Shown one piece after another: positions 27,640-35,743 of a stretch of 64,000 bases of DNA; positions within the stretch are counted from its first letter, which is position 1, and each line of letters opens with the position of its first letter. The position numbers were made by a program, and so were the translations under genes. Under the pieces are notes generated by a model. The model saw only the letters and a list, made by a program, of their open reading frames with translations. It was not told the origin of the DNA and did no database searches. Source of the stretch: Ciceribacter lividus (GTDB lineage Bacteria > Pseudomonadota > Alphaproteobacteria > Rhizobiales > Rhizobiaceae); NCBI RefSeq assembly GCF_003337715.1, contig NZ_QPIX01000004.1, positions 283,262 to 347,261 of the forward strand, in the 5' to 3' direction.

Positions 27640-28218
27640 TCAGCGGTGCTTTCCCGGCACCCAGAGAATGTCGTTCCTGCCGTCTGCATTGGCGAGCCGG
27701 GCGGCGACGAAGAGAAAATCCGAAAGGCGGTTTATGTATTTGAGCGCCGCAGCACCAACCGTTTCCCCCTCGCATCGTGAGAGCTCAACCATGATCCGCT
27801 CGGCGCGGCGCGCCACCGTGCGCGCGAGATGGAGATGGGCGGCTGCGGGCGTTCCGCCCGGCAGGATGAAGGACTTCAGCGGGTCGAGACCGACATTCAG
27901 CTGATCGATCTCGCGCTCGAGACGGGCAACCTGTTCGTCGATCACCCGCAGGGGCTCGTAAGACAGTGCTTCGCCGGTTTCCGGTGCCGCAAGATCCGCC
28001 CCGAGATCGAAGAGGTCGTTCTGGACGCGCAGGAGCATGGCATCGAGGTCGGGTGTTGCCGCCGTATGAAGCCGTGCGACGCCGATCGCGGAATTCGTTT
28101 CGTCGACGGTGCCATAGGCCTCCACCCGCAGATCGTGCTTTTGACGGCGCGGTCCGCTGACCAGAGCGGTGGTGCCGTCGTCGCCGGTGCGGGTATAGAT
28201 CTTGTTCAACCTGACCAT
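27640..28218 (-). CDS. Cob(I)yrinic acid a,c-diamide adenosyltransferase, PduO type
   Basis: A 192-residue ATP:cob(I)alamin adenosyltransferase that adds the 5'-deoxyadenosyl ligand in B12 synthesis or salvage. The ATP-binding N-terminus is KIYTRTGDDGTTALVSG; the conserved AYGTVDETNSAIG lies near residue 35, and ARRAERIMVEL and KYINRLSDFLFVAAR are the C-terminal signatures near 130-170. It belongs with the cobalamin genes, of which cobT lies at the left edge of this window. It is between a twin-transmembrane gene (15 bases upstream) and the rhomboid gene. Confidence 0.93.
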   Translation of the reverse strand: MVRLNKIYTRTGDDGTTALVSGPRRQKHDLRVEAYGTVDETNSAIGVARLHTAATPDLDAMLLRVQNDLFDLGADLAAPETGEALSYEPLRVIDEQVARLEREIDQLNVGLDPLKSFILPGGTPAAAHLHLARTVARRAERIMVELSRCEGETVGAAALKYINRLSDFLFVAARLANADGRNDILWVPGKHR

Positions 28219-28232
28219 GTCTTACGCTCCCG

Positions 28233-28430
28233 TCAGCGTCCGCCGCCCGTCAGCCAGAGGGTGACCATGATGAGTATGATCGCCACCGCCTGCAACAGGA
28301 TTCGCATGCGCATCAGTTGGTTCGAGCGGCTGCCGCTTCCACCCTTCATCATGTTCATCAGGCCTCGGACGAGTACGAGGACGACGAGACCCATGACGAT
28401 CAACGTGAGCGTTGTTGTGAAGGCGGACAT
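28233..28430 (-). CDS. Twin-transmembrane small membrane protein (HIG1-like)
   Basis: A 65-residue protein with two hydrophobic helices (about residues 5-25 and 43-61) joined by a short basic loop containing NQLMRMRILLQ. This is the alphaproteobacterial 'twin transmembrane protein', related to HIG1-domain proteins that associate with respiratory complexes in mitochondria; no function is proven in rhizobia. It heads a run of three same-strand genes with the adenosyltransferase and rhomboid protease. Confidence 0.8.
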   Translation of the reverse strand: MSAFTTTLTLIVMGLVVLVLVRGLMNMMKGGSGSRSNQLMRMRILLQAVAIILIMVTLWLTGGGR

Positions 28431-28458
28431 TTTGCTTCCTTGGCCTTTATTGCTGATT

Positions 28459-29292
28459 TCAGCTGAGCGATCGCATCAGCTTGTAGAAAAGATCGGCGGG
28501 CAGGAGTCGCTTGAGTAGAGCGCCCTGCCGGGCGGGTGTCGTCACGAGATAATGGGGACGGGGTCGCCCTGCGGTCAAGGCATGCTTCAGGGCGACATAG
28601 ACAGCCTCCGGTCCAAGCTTGTGACGGTTGACCGGCCCGGTGCCGTCGAGGCGCGCAAGCTGCCGCTTGTACTCTTCTGCATGCACGGATCCTTCGAGAT
28701 CGATGTTCTTGCGAATATGGGTCAGCGCGTTGGCGGTGAACCGCGACTCGATCGGACCAGGCTCGATCAGGCTCACATGAATGCCGCTTCCTTCGAGTTC
28801 CATTCGTAGCGTGAGGCTGAGCCCCTCGATGGCGTATTTCGAGGCGGTATAGGCGCCACGGAAACGATAGGGCAAAATCCCGAGGATGGACGAGCACTGC
28901 ACGATCCGGCCATGACCTTGCCGGCGCATGAGCGGAACGATCTGTCGCGTGAGCTCATGCCAGCCGAAGACGTTCGTCTCGAACTGCCGCCGGAGCGCTT
29001 CGGTCGGCAAGTCCTCTACGGCACCCGGCTGGCCGTAGGCTCCATTGTTGAAGAGGGCGTCTATACGTCCGCCGGTCCTTCTTTCAACCTCTTGCACCAG
29101 TGCCGTGATGCTCGGGCCGTCGGTATAGTCCATCAACAGGGCCTCGATCCCCGCCTTTTCGAGGGGAACCAGATCCGCCGGCTTGCGGACGGTCGCAAAA
29201 ACCCGCCATCCGTCGTTGCGCAGCGCTCCGGCGCAGTAGGCGCCGATACCTGAAGAACAGCCGGTAACGATGATGCAGGGGCGGTCCGCCAT
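28459..29292 (-). CDS. SDR-family NAD(P)-dependent oxidoreductase
   Basis: A 277-residue classical short-chain dehydrogenase. The cofactor motif TGCSSGIGAYCAG is at residues 10-22, FNNGAYG is at about 87 (NNAG-like), and the catalytic YTASK lies near residue 155 with the Ser in QCSSILG just before. The C-terminal tail with RPHYLVTTPARQGALLKRLL resembles SDRs acting on lipids or sterol-like substrates, but this is uncertain. The start at 29292 (MADRPCIIVTG) is clear; a longer open frame is not coding. The gene lies 28 bases upstream of the twin-transmembrane gene, so it may head that operon. Confidence 0.9.
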   Translation of the reverse strand: MADRPCIIVTGCSSGIGAYCAGALRNDGWRVFATVRKPADLVPLEKAGIEALLMDYTDGPSITALVQEVERRTGGRIDALFNNGAYGQPGAVEDLPTEALRRQFETNVFGWHELTRQIVPLMRRQGHGRIVQCSSILGILPYRFRGAYTASKYAIEGLSLTLRMELEGSGIHVSLIEPGPIESRFTANALTHIRKNIDLEGSVHAEEYKRQLARLDGTGPVNRHKLGPEAVYVALKHALTAGRPRPHYLVTTPARQGALLKRLLPADLFYKLMRSLS

Positions 29293-29373
29293 GGAATGTT
29301 TCCTGTACAATGCCGCGGAGGTTTCCCATATTCGCTTCCGGGTGACAACCGGCACTGACGATCGGGAGACGAG

Positions 29374-30273
29374 ATGCCAGCATTCCTGCGCATGCTCTAC
29401 AAGGTGGGCTTTGATGCGCTGAAGCATTTTTCCGAGGATGACGGCTGGGCGATGGCAAGTCACGTGGCGCTCTCGGCGCTGCTGGCAGTCTTTCCGTTCC
29501 TGATCTTCGGGACCGCGGTTGCCGGCTTCTTCGGTGCGGATACGTTCGCCGACACTGCGATCCACCTCATTTTCGATACCTGGCCGGAGGCGATTGCCAG
29601 ACCGCTTGCCGAGCAGGTCCTGCAAGTCCTCACCGTGCCGCGCGGGCTTCTGACGGTTTCAGTGCTGGCGGCGGCGTATTTTGCGTCAAACGGGGTCGAG
29701 GCCTTGAGGGTGTCGCTCAACCGCGCCTACCGCGTGACCGAGGACCGTCCGTGGTATCTCGCGCGCCTCGTCAGTTTCGCCTATGTGATCGGAGGGGTCG
29801 TGGTGCTGGCGATCGTGAGTGCGCTTCTCGTCGCGGTTCCGATTGCGCTTGCCTTTGCCAGCAGGTGGTTTCCGTTGCTGGAGGAATTTCTCGCGGTCGT
29901 CTCCAACTGGAGGGTCTACGGAACGTTGCTCCTTTTGGCCGCCGGCCTGATCATCTTTCATCTCGGTCTGCCGGCCGGGCACCGGCGATTGCGGGACGTC
30001 ATCCCTGGCGTCCTTCTGACTCTGGTGCTCTGGCTCGTCGGCGCCCTGGCCTTCGCGTCCTATCTCGCCACCTTCGCCAACTACGCCGCCACCTATGCTG
30101 GCCTGGCGTCGGTCATGGTGGTGCTGGTCTTCCTCTATATGGTCGGCGCGATTTTCATCATCGGTGCAGAATTCAACGCCGCGCTCTTGAAATATGACAT
30201 CCTCTCCGGCCGACGCATGGCCAATGCCCGAAGGCGCTCACGCAAGACCGACCAGCCGTCGGACGTCGGCTGA
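29374..30273 (+). CDS. YihY/virulence factor BrkB family membrane protein
   Basis: A 299-residue inner-membrane protein with about six transmembrane helices. The opening MASHVALSALLAVFPFLIFGTAV (after a cytoplasmic lead) and LRVSLNRAYRVTEDRPWYL near residue 115 are the YihY hallmarks. The family was once named for RNase BN by error; its biochemical role is unknown. The 3' end overlaps the convergent gluQRS gene by 36 bases. It is divergent from the SDR gene. Confidence 0.88.
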   Translation: MPAFLRMLYKVGFDALKHFSEDDGWAMASHVALSALLAVFPFLIFGTAVAGFFGADTFADTAIHLIFDTWPEAIARPLAEQVLQVLTVPRGLLTVSVLAAAYFASNGVEALRVSLNRAYRVTEDRPWYLARLVSFAYVIGGVVVLAIVSALLVAVPIALAFASRWFPLLEEFLAVVSNWRVYGTLLLLAAGLIIFHLGLPAGHRRLRDVIPGVLLTLVLWLVGALAFASYLATFANYAATYAGLASVMVVLVFLYMVGAIFIIGAEFNAALLKYDILSGRRMANARRRSRKTDQPSDVG

Positions 30274-31122
30274 CGTAAGCCCCTGCGCCCTCAGTGCCGC
30301 GAGAGCGGTGTCGCCGGCGCTCTTGGAGAGCTTGCGGCCGTCGGTGCCGAGGATCAGCCGGTGGTGATGGTAGGCGGGGGCGGGCAGTCCCAGCAGTTCC
30401 TGCAGAAGCCTGTGCACGGCAGTTGCATGGAAGAGATCAAGTCCGCGGACCACATGGGTGACGCCCTGGAGCGCATCGTCGAGCGTGACCGACAGGTGAT
30501 AGCTCGACGGCGCATCCGAGCGCCACAACACGATGTCGCCCCAGTCCTCCGGCCGCGCGGCGATACTGCCTTTCGGTCCATCGCCCGTTTCCGCCCAGGT
30601 CAGCCTTCTGCCGAGTTCCGCCGTTGCCTTTCCGATGTCGAGACGCCAGGCATGTCGATGGTGATCGGAGAGAAGTCGTTCTCTTTCGGCCGCGGATCGA
30701 AGCCGGTCGAGCGGCGGGTAAATCGGAGCGCCGTCGGGATCGCATGGCCAGGGTCGACCTTGTTGCTCGGCCTTCGAGACAAACGCCTTCACCTCGCCGC
30801 GCGACATGAAGGCCGGGTAGGCCAATCCGAGATCGATCAGTCTCTGCAGCGCCTGCCGATACTCGTCGAGATGCTCGGACTGGCGGCGCGCCGGTTTTTC
30901 CCACGAGACTCCGAGCCAGTCCAGATCTTCGAAGATTGCAGCCTCGAATTCCGGGGTGCAACGGGAGAGATCGATGTCCTCGATCCTCAGCAGGAGCCGC
31001 CCCCCGGAAGCATTTGCCATATCCTGATTGAGCAAGGCCGAGAGCGCATGGCCGAGATGAAGGCGCCCGTTCGGGCTCGGCGCAAAGCGGAAAACGGACC
31101 TTTGATTGTCGAAGGCGGTCAT
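30238..31122 (-). CDS. gluQRS: Glutamyl-Q tRNA(Asp) synthetase
   Basis: A 294-residue shortened class I synthetase that attaches glutamate to queuosine at position 34 of tRNA-Asp. It has the HIGH-like motif HLGHALSALLNQ near residue 19 and the KMSKS-like motif GRKLSKS near 255, but lacks the anticodon-binding domain of GltX. The region holding the zinc Cys residues in the E. coli enzyme (YadB) has no Cys here, which is common in rhizobial members. ATG 31122 follows AGAAGAGAGC; an ATG five codons upstream is possible. It overlaps the convergent yihY gene by 36 bases. Its function depends on queuosine, whose precursor transporter is at 2704-3339. Confidence 0.92.
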   Translation of the reverse strand: MTAFDNQRSVFRFAPSPNGRLHLGHALSALLNQDMANASGGRLLLRIEDIDLSRCTPEFEAAIFEDLDWLGVSWEKPARRQSEHLDEYRQALQRLIDLGLAYPAFMSRGEVKAFVSKAEQQGRPWPCDPDGAPIYPPLDRLRSAAERERLLSDHHRHAWRLDIGKATAELGRRLTWAETGDGPKGSIAARPEDWGDIVLWRSDAPSSYHLSVTLDDALQGVTHVVRGLDLFHATAVHRLLQELLGLPAPAYHHHRLILGTDGRKLSKSAGDTALAALRAQGLTSADVRRLVGLA

Positions 31123-31175
31123 GCTCTCTTCTGACATGAACGGTACACTGCAGCCAAGAGGAACGAGGGAATCGC

Positions 31176-31826
31176 ATGAGGATCATCCGGACCGCGGAGG
31201 ACGTCGAATACGGACTTGCAGAACTGTGCCGCATCGATCCCCGCCTGCGTGCGATTCATGCTACCGTCGATCGCCTGCCGCTTCGTCTCATGGAGCCGGG
31301 GTTCGCGGCCCTCGCGCAGATCGTCGTTTCGCAGATGGTGTCGAGGGCAAGTGCCGATGCGATATGGGGGCGACTTGTCGGGGCGACCGGCGAGCCGACG
31401 GCTCCGAATTATCTTTCGCTCGACCAGGCCGCGGTCGGCCGCCTCGGGCTCTCCCGGGCAAAGGCAGCGACACTGCGCGGGATCGCGGAGGCGGTTGTTG
31501 CCGGTGAACTCGACCTCGGCTCCTTCGGAGGCCGCGATGCGGAGGAGGTCGTCGGTGTCCTTACCTCGTACCGAGGCATCGGCCCTTGGACGGCGGAAGT
31601 CTACCTCATGTTCTGCGCCGGACATCCAGATGTCTTTCCAGCGGGCGATGTCGCGCTGAGAATCGCGGTCGGCAAGGCCTTCGGACACGGCGAACGCTTA
31701 TCCAGATCCGCAGTGACCCTGATCGCAGAAGCGTGGCGGCCGTGGCGCTCTATCGCCGCCCGGCTCTTCTGGGCATATTACGCGGGAGACTCTGCCCCTC
31801 TTCCCGGACTCAGGCCCCCGGCCTGA
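31176..31826 (+). CDS. DNA-3-methyladenine glycosylase II, AlkA-like
   Basis: A 216-residue base-excision repair glycosylase of the HhH-GPD superfamily that removes alkylated purines. The helix-hairpin-helix is YRGIGPWTAEVYLM near residue 130, and the catalytic Asp is in FPAGDVALR near residue 152. The N-terminal domain of E. coli AlkA is missing, so it is the short form found in many Alphaproteobacteria. It is divergent from gluQRS (53 bases between starts). Confidence 0.9.
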   Translation: MRIIRTAEDVEYGLAELCRIDPRLRAIHATVDRLPLRLMEPGFAALAQIVVSQMVSRASADAIWGRLVGATGEPTAPNYLSLDQAAVGRLGLSRAKAATLRGIAEAVVAGELDLGSFGGRDAEEVVGVLTSYRGIGPWTAEVYLMFCAGHPDVFPAGDVALRIAVGKAFGHGERLSRSAVTLIAEAWRPWRSIAARLFWAYYAGDSAPLPGLRPPA

Positions 31827-31965
31827 CGCCGATCGCGGTTCCACGTTTCGCTTCTCGTGCGCGCGAAACGCCGCATTCCCTAGCGGGTGCGTTATTCCGC
31901 TTCACAATCCTGTAACAACGGACCTAATATACAAAGGTGGATGCCGAATCGCTCAGGAGACGCCC

Positions 31966-32523
31966 TTGACGATTGCAGTCTCGCCCCAGTCCTTGCCGGC
32001 GCTCGTGCTGAATGCCGACTATAGGCCGCTGAGTTACTACCCCTTGTCGCTGTGGTCCTGGCAGGACGCGATCAAGGCCGTCTTTCTTGACCGCGTCAAT
32101 ATCATAGCAGAGTACGAGCACTCGGTATCTTCGCCCAGCTTTTCGATGCGACTACCGAGCGTCGTCAGCCTCAAGACCTATGTCCAGCCATCCCGCAACC
32201 CGGCATTTACCCGCTTCAACGTCTTCCTGCGGGATCGTTTCGAGTGTCAGTATTGCGGCTCGACCGACGACCTGACCTTCGACCATGTCATCCCGCGCGC
32301 CCATGGCGGCGAGACGACCTGGGAGAACGTCGTGGCGGCCTGCTCGCCCTGCAACCTCCGGAAGGGCAGCAAGCTGCCGAAACAGGCGCAGATGTTCCCG
32401 GCGCAGAAGCCTTACCGCCCGTCGGTGCAAGACCTGCACAACAACGGCCGGCTCTTTCCGCCGAACTACCTGCATGAGAGCTGGGTCGACTACCTCTACT
32501 GGGACTCCGAGTTGCAGCCCTGA
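31966..32523 (+). CDS. HNH endonuclease family protein
   Basis: A 185-residue protein with a C-terminal HNH domain: CQYCG (Cys pair), then FDHVIPRAHGGETTWENVVAAC near residue 105, and CNLRKG completing the zinc site. The N-terminus SLPALVLNADYRPLSYYPLS is shared by a widespread stand-alone HNH group of unknown target. It starts at TTG 31966 with CAGGAG upstream, and I find no in-frame ATG. It is not near a restriction methylase. A housekeeping nucleic acid role is likely but unproven. Confidence 0.85.
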   Translation: MTIAVSPQSLPALVLNADYRPLSYYPLSLWSWQDAIKAVFLDRVNIIAEYEHSVSSPSFSMRLPSVVSLKTYVQPSRNPAFTRFNVFLRDRFECQYCGSTDDLTFDHVIPRAHGGETTWENVVAACSPCNLRKGSKLPKQAQMFPAQKPYRPSVQDLHNNGRLFPPNYLHESWVDYLYWDSELQP

Positions 32524-32527
32524 ACCG

Positions 32528-33046
32528 TCAGTGCCGCTTGCCGAAGACACCCCAGGCGGCGATCGCCGCGAGTATCACGCTTCCGATCACGTTCCACCCT
32601 GCAAAGGAAAGTCCGAGCACGCGCAGCGTCGCCTCGGTGCAGGACGGACCCTTTACGCTGTTGAGCTGGTTGAGGATGTCGCCGGACCCGGCGGCGGGAG
32701 CTGCCCCGCCGACAGAACAGCTTGCCGGTCCTTCCCAGAAGCCCCACTCGACGCCGGAATGATAGACGCCGAGGCCCCCGCCGACGATCATCAGGATCAT
32801 GACGACCGCAAGCAGGCCTCGCGTGATCCAGGACGGCAGGTTCAGGACGGCCGCCAGTATCGCCAGAATCCCGACGGGGATGCCGAGGTAATAGGGATTC
32901 CGCTGAAGAAGGCAGAGCGCGCAGGGGATGTAGCCGCCGATATGCTCGAAGGCGAGCGCGGAGCCGACGACGAAAGCCATGCCGAGCGTGGTCAGAACCG
33001 CCGCGACGGCCGTCTTGTTCTTGACGAGTGGTGTAGAAAGACTCAT
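32528..33046 (-). CDS. dsbB: Disulfide bond formation protein DsbB-like
   Basis: A 172-residue inner-membrane protein with four transmembrane helices. The first redox pair is CALC in GYIPCALCLLQRNPYYLG near residue 42; the second is formed by the Cys of PASCSVGG and GPSCTEA near 110 and 135. This matches DsbB, which re-oxidises DsbA with ubiquinone. The rhizobial periplasmic loop is longer than in E. coli and Gly/Ala-rich. It lies 14 bases downstream of the yqaA-like gene on the same strand. Confidence 0.9.
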   Translation of the reverse strand: MSLSTPLVKNKTAVAAVLTTLGMAFVVGSALAFEHIGGYIPCALCLLQRNPYYLGIPVGILAILAAVLNLPSWITRGLLAVVMILMIVGGGLGVYHSGVEWGFWEGPASCSVGGAAPAAGSGDILNQLNSVKGPSCTEATLRVLGLSFAGWNVIGSVILAAIAAWGVFGKRH

Positions 33047-33060
33047 GGCCCGTTCCCGTT

Positions 33061-33651
33061 TCAGTGCGCGACGTAGCGATAGCCCACGTAGAGCGCGATC
33101 AATACTGCCGCGCCGGCGGCGGCTATATGGCCGAGCCGCTTCTCGATGAAGTCGCGGATCGGTTCGCCATAGCGCCGCAGCAACCAGGCGAGCAGAAGGA
33201 AGCGTCCGCCGCGCGCGGCAATGGCCGAGACGATGAACAGCCCCAGATTGATGTGGGCGACGCCGGAAAGGATGGTGACGACCTTGATCGGCGGCAGGTG
33301 GGCAAGACCCGAGGTGACCAGCAGCAGCAGTACGGTCTGGTAGTCGACACCTGTCCGCAGCCGCTCGAAGGCGTCGAGTTTGCCGTAGAATTCCAGGATC
33401 GGTCTGGCGACTGCCTCGAAGGCGTAATAGCCGAGGAACCATCCGGCTATCCCGCCCAGCACGGAAGCGATCGTTGCGATAATCGCGTACCGCCATGCTC
33501 TTTCCGGTCGTGCCAGCGTCATGGGGAGATAGAGAACATCCGCCGGGACTAGAAAGATCGAGCTCTCGATAAAGGCGATCACGGCGAGCCAGGCTTCTGC
33601 TGACTTGCGGGCCGCGAGAGACATTGTCCAATAATAGAGGCGGCGCAGCAT
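33061..33651 (-). CDS. YqaA family membrane protein (SNARE-associated/DedA-like)
   Basis: A 196-residue membrane protein of the YqaA group of the DedA/VTT superfamily, with about five hydrophobic segments. Typical are FIESSIFLVPADVLYLPMTL near residue 28 and the polar re-entrant motif SGLAHLPPIKVVTILSG near 115. DedA proteins help lipid scrambling or membrane potential; YqaA members are not defined. The start MLRRLYYWTM at 33651 is chosen over an upstream extension. It probably forms an operon with dsbB. Confidence 0.85.
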   Translation of the reverse strand: MLRRLYYWTMSLAARKSAEAWLAVIAFIESSIFLVPADVLYLPMTLARPERAWRYAIIATIASVLGGIAGWFLGYYAFEAVARPILEFYGKLDAFERLRTGVDYQTVLLLLVTSGLAHLPPIKVVTILSGVAHINLGLFIVSAIAARGGRFLLLAWLLRRYGEPIRDFIEKRLGHIAAAGAAVLIALYVGYRYVAH

Positions 33652-33778
33652 GCTTTCATTCCTGACCGTTTGCGGGCCGGTTTTAAGCAAGCCCGACCTT
33701 CGTGTAAATGCCTGCATCGCCGGCGCTTGCCGCGCACGGCAAAACTTCTCGTGAGCGGGTGAAACTGCAAAAAGCAGG

Positions 33779-33806
33779 TTGACCGGATGGCCGCGGTTCG
33801 TATAGT
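33779..33806 (+). promoter_or_regulatory. Sigma-70-type promoter of tRNA-Leu
   Basis: TTGACC (33779-33784), a 16-base spacer and TATAGT (33801-33806). This is 5/6 in each box and places the start of transcription about 15 bases before the tRNA. Confidence 0.75.
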
Positions 33807-33828
33807 CCGGCCGAGTTCTACGTTTCGG

Positions 33829-33913
33829 GCCCCATTGGCGGAACTGGTAGACGCGCTCGACTCAAAATCGAGTTCCGAAAGGAGTGCTGGTTCGATTCCG
33901 GCATGGGGCACCA
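33829..33913 (+). tRNA. tRNA-Leu (anticodon CAA)
   Basis: An 85-base class II tRNA with the CCA end encoded. The acceptor arms are GCCCCAT (33829-33835) and ATGGGGC (33903-33909), the anticodon stem is CTCGA/TCGAG with loop CTCAAAA, giving anticodon CAA for the UUG codon, and there is a long variable arm. The T arm carries GGTTCGATTCC. It has its own strong promoter just upstream and a hairpin about 100 bases downstream. Confidence 0.96.
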
Positions 33914-34011
33914 TTCATCTCTCAGATCGCATTGATCACTGAATTTCGGCGTGTTCGTGTCGATCACGCGGGATTCGGCAACATTTCCGTCACCCCGGTT
34001 GCTGCGGTATA

Positions 34012-34038
34012 GGCGGTCCGGTGCGACGGTCCGCCTTT
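34012..34038 (+). terminator. Hairpin terminator downstream of tRNA-Leu
   Basis: A 9-bp stem with one T-T mismatch (34012-34020 with 34027-34035) and a 6-base loop, followed by TTTCTC. It lies about 100 bases past the tRNA and 60 bases before the next gene. Confidence 0.5.
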
Positions 34039-34097
34039 CTCATTGTGCATGTGCGAAACGAGTGCTAGCAGTTCCCGATGTGAGACGGGATACCGGC

Positions 34098-35738
34098 ATG
34101 TTTCTGTCAAGAAGTAGCTCTTACGAAAACATCGTCCGCGACTTTTCGTGGGAGATACCCGAGGATTTCAACATCGGGCGCGCCGTCAGCGATGACTGGG
34201 CGGTCCGGGACCCTGAACGGGTCTGCCTGGAGCATTTCAGCCCCGACGGCATTCATCGGTCGATGACCTATCGAGGGCTTTCCGAGCGCTCGTCGGCGTT
34301 TGCGCACGCGCTGCATTCGCTCGGCGTCGCCGTCGGCGACCGTGTGGCACTGCTTCTGCCGCAATCCTTCGAGACGGTTGTCGCACATGTCTCGATCTAC
34401 AAGCTCGGCGGAATTGCGCTACCGCTGGCGCTTCTCTTCGGAGAGGAAGCTCTCGAATTTCGTCTGCGGGCGTCCGGCGCCAAGGTGGTGGTCACCAACG
34501 ACTTTGGGCTGTCGCGCCTCGCACCGATCCGCGGGCGACTGCCTGAACTCAAGCATGTGATCTCGATCGACGACGTCGATGCCCCGGCTCTTTCCTTTGC
34601 TCGATTGATCGATACCCACCCGTCCGTGTTCGACGTGGCGGAGGGTGGTCCCGACAAGCCTGCGATGATGATCTTCACCTCCGGTACGACGGGACCGCCG
34701 AAGGGTGCCCTGCACGGGCACCGCGTTCTTCCCGGGCACATGCCGGGTTTCCAGATGGCACACGCGTTTCCGCCGCAACCGGGAGACAAGATGTGGACGC
34801 CGGCGGACTGGGCCTGGGCCGGCGGGCTGCTCAACGCGCTCCTTCCGGCGCTGCTGCTCGGAATTCCTGTCGTCTCGTCGCCCGCCCAAAAGTTCGATCC
34901 GCACATGGCCTTCCGTATCATGGCCGAGATGAAGGTGCGCAATGCCTTCATCCCACCGACCGCCCTGAGGCTGATGAAGGTCGTGGAAGACCCTCGAGCC
35001 CGGTATGACCTCGTTTTGCGCAGCATCGGGAGCGCCGGCGAAGCGTTGGGGCGCGAAACCTACGAATGGGTGAAATCCACTCTGGGGATCGTGCCGAACG
35101 AGTTCTACGGACAGACCGAATGCAATTTCGTTCTTTCGTCGGCAGGCCATATCGGCGTCAGCAAAGCCGGCGCGATCGGACGTCCGGTGCCCGGCCACGA
35201 GGTCGCAATCGTCGGCCCGGATGGAACCGTCCTTCCCGCAGGTGCCGTCGGGCAGATCGCCGTCCGTCGTCCGGATCCCGTGATGTTCCTCGAATACTGG
35301 CAGAATCCGCAAGCGACCGCGGCCAAGTTCGTCAGCGAGTGGATGACGACGGGCGACATGGGCCGGCAGGACGAGGACGGCTATTTCGTCTTTCTCGGTC
35401 GCGATGACGACGTCATCACCTCCTCCGGTTACCGCATCGGGCCTGCGGAGATCGAGGATTGCCTGCTCGGGCATCCTGCCGTGCAGCTCGCGGCCGTGAT
35501 CGGCAAGCCGGATCCGGTGCGAACGGAGATCGTCAAGGCCTTCGTTGTCCTCCGGTCTGGCCATGTCGCCAGCCCCGAACTGGCCGAAGAACTCCGTTCG
35601 TGGATCAAGCTGCGGTTGTCCATGCACGAATATCCCCGGGAGGTGGCCTTCGTGGAGGAATTGCCACTGACGACATCCGGCAAGGTGATACGCCGGATCT
35701 TGCGTGAGCAGGACACCGCCGGCTTCGCTGCGGAATAG
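34098..35738 (+). CDS. AMP-dependent acyl-CoA synthetase (acetyl-CoA synthetase-like)
   Basis: A 546-residue adenylate-forming enzyme that makes an acyl-CoA from a carboxylic acid, ATP and CoA. The P-loop-like motif is MIFTSGTTGPPKGALHGH near residue 193, A5 is EFYGQTECNF near 334, A7 is WMTTGDMGRQDEDGYFVFLG near 415, and the C-terminal lysine acylation site is TTSGKVIRR near 533. The overall pattern is closest to short/medium-chain acetyl-CoA synthetase-like enzymes (acs/xylulose-free 'AMP-binding' type). ATG 34098 follows GAGACGGGA. It is monocistronic, between tRNA-Leu and a convergent acyltransferase gene (5 bases). Substrate not determined. Confidence 0.88.
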   Translation: MFLSRSSSYENIVRDFSWEIPEDFNIGRAVSDDWAVRDPERVCLEHFSPDGIHRSMTYRGLSERSSAFAHALHSLGVAVGDRVALLLPQSFETVVAHVSIYKLGGIALPLALLFGEEALEFRLRASGAKVVVTNDFGLSRLAPIRGRLPELKHVISIDDVDAPALSFARLIDTHPSVFDVAEGGPDKPAMMIFTSGTTGPPKGALHGHRVLPGHMPGFQMAHAFPPQPGDKMWTPADWAWAGGLLNALLPALLLGIPVVSSPAQKFDPHMAFRIMAEMKVRNAFIPPTALRLMKVVEDPRARYDLVLRSIGSAGEALGRETYEWVKSTLGIVPNEFYGQTECNFVLSSAGHIGVSKAGAIGRPVPGHEVAIVGPDGTVLPAGAVGQIAVRRPDPVMFLEYWQNPQATAAKFVSEWMTTGDMGRQDEDGYFVFLGRDDDVITSSGYRIGPAEIEDCLLGHPAVQLAAVIGKPDPVRTEIVKAFVVLRSGHVASPELAEELRSWIKLRLSMHEYPREVAFVEELPLTTSGKVIRRILREQDTAGFAAE

Positions 35739-35743
35739 CGCCT

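Noticed and set aside
33829..33913. tRNA-Leu as integration site of a mobile element
   Set aside because: No integrase, no direct repeat of the tRNA 3' end and no change of gene content nearby.
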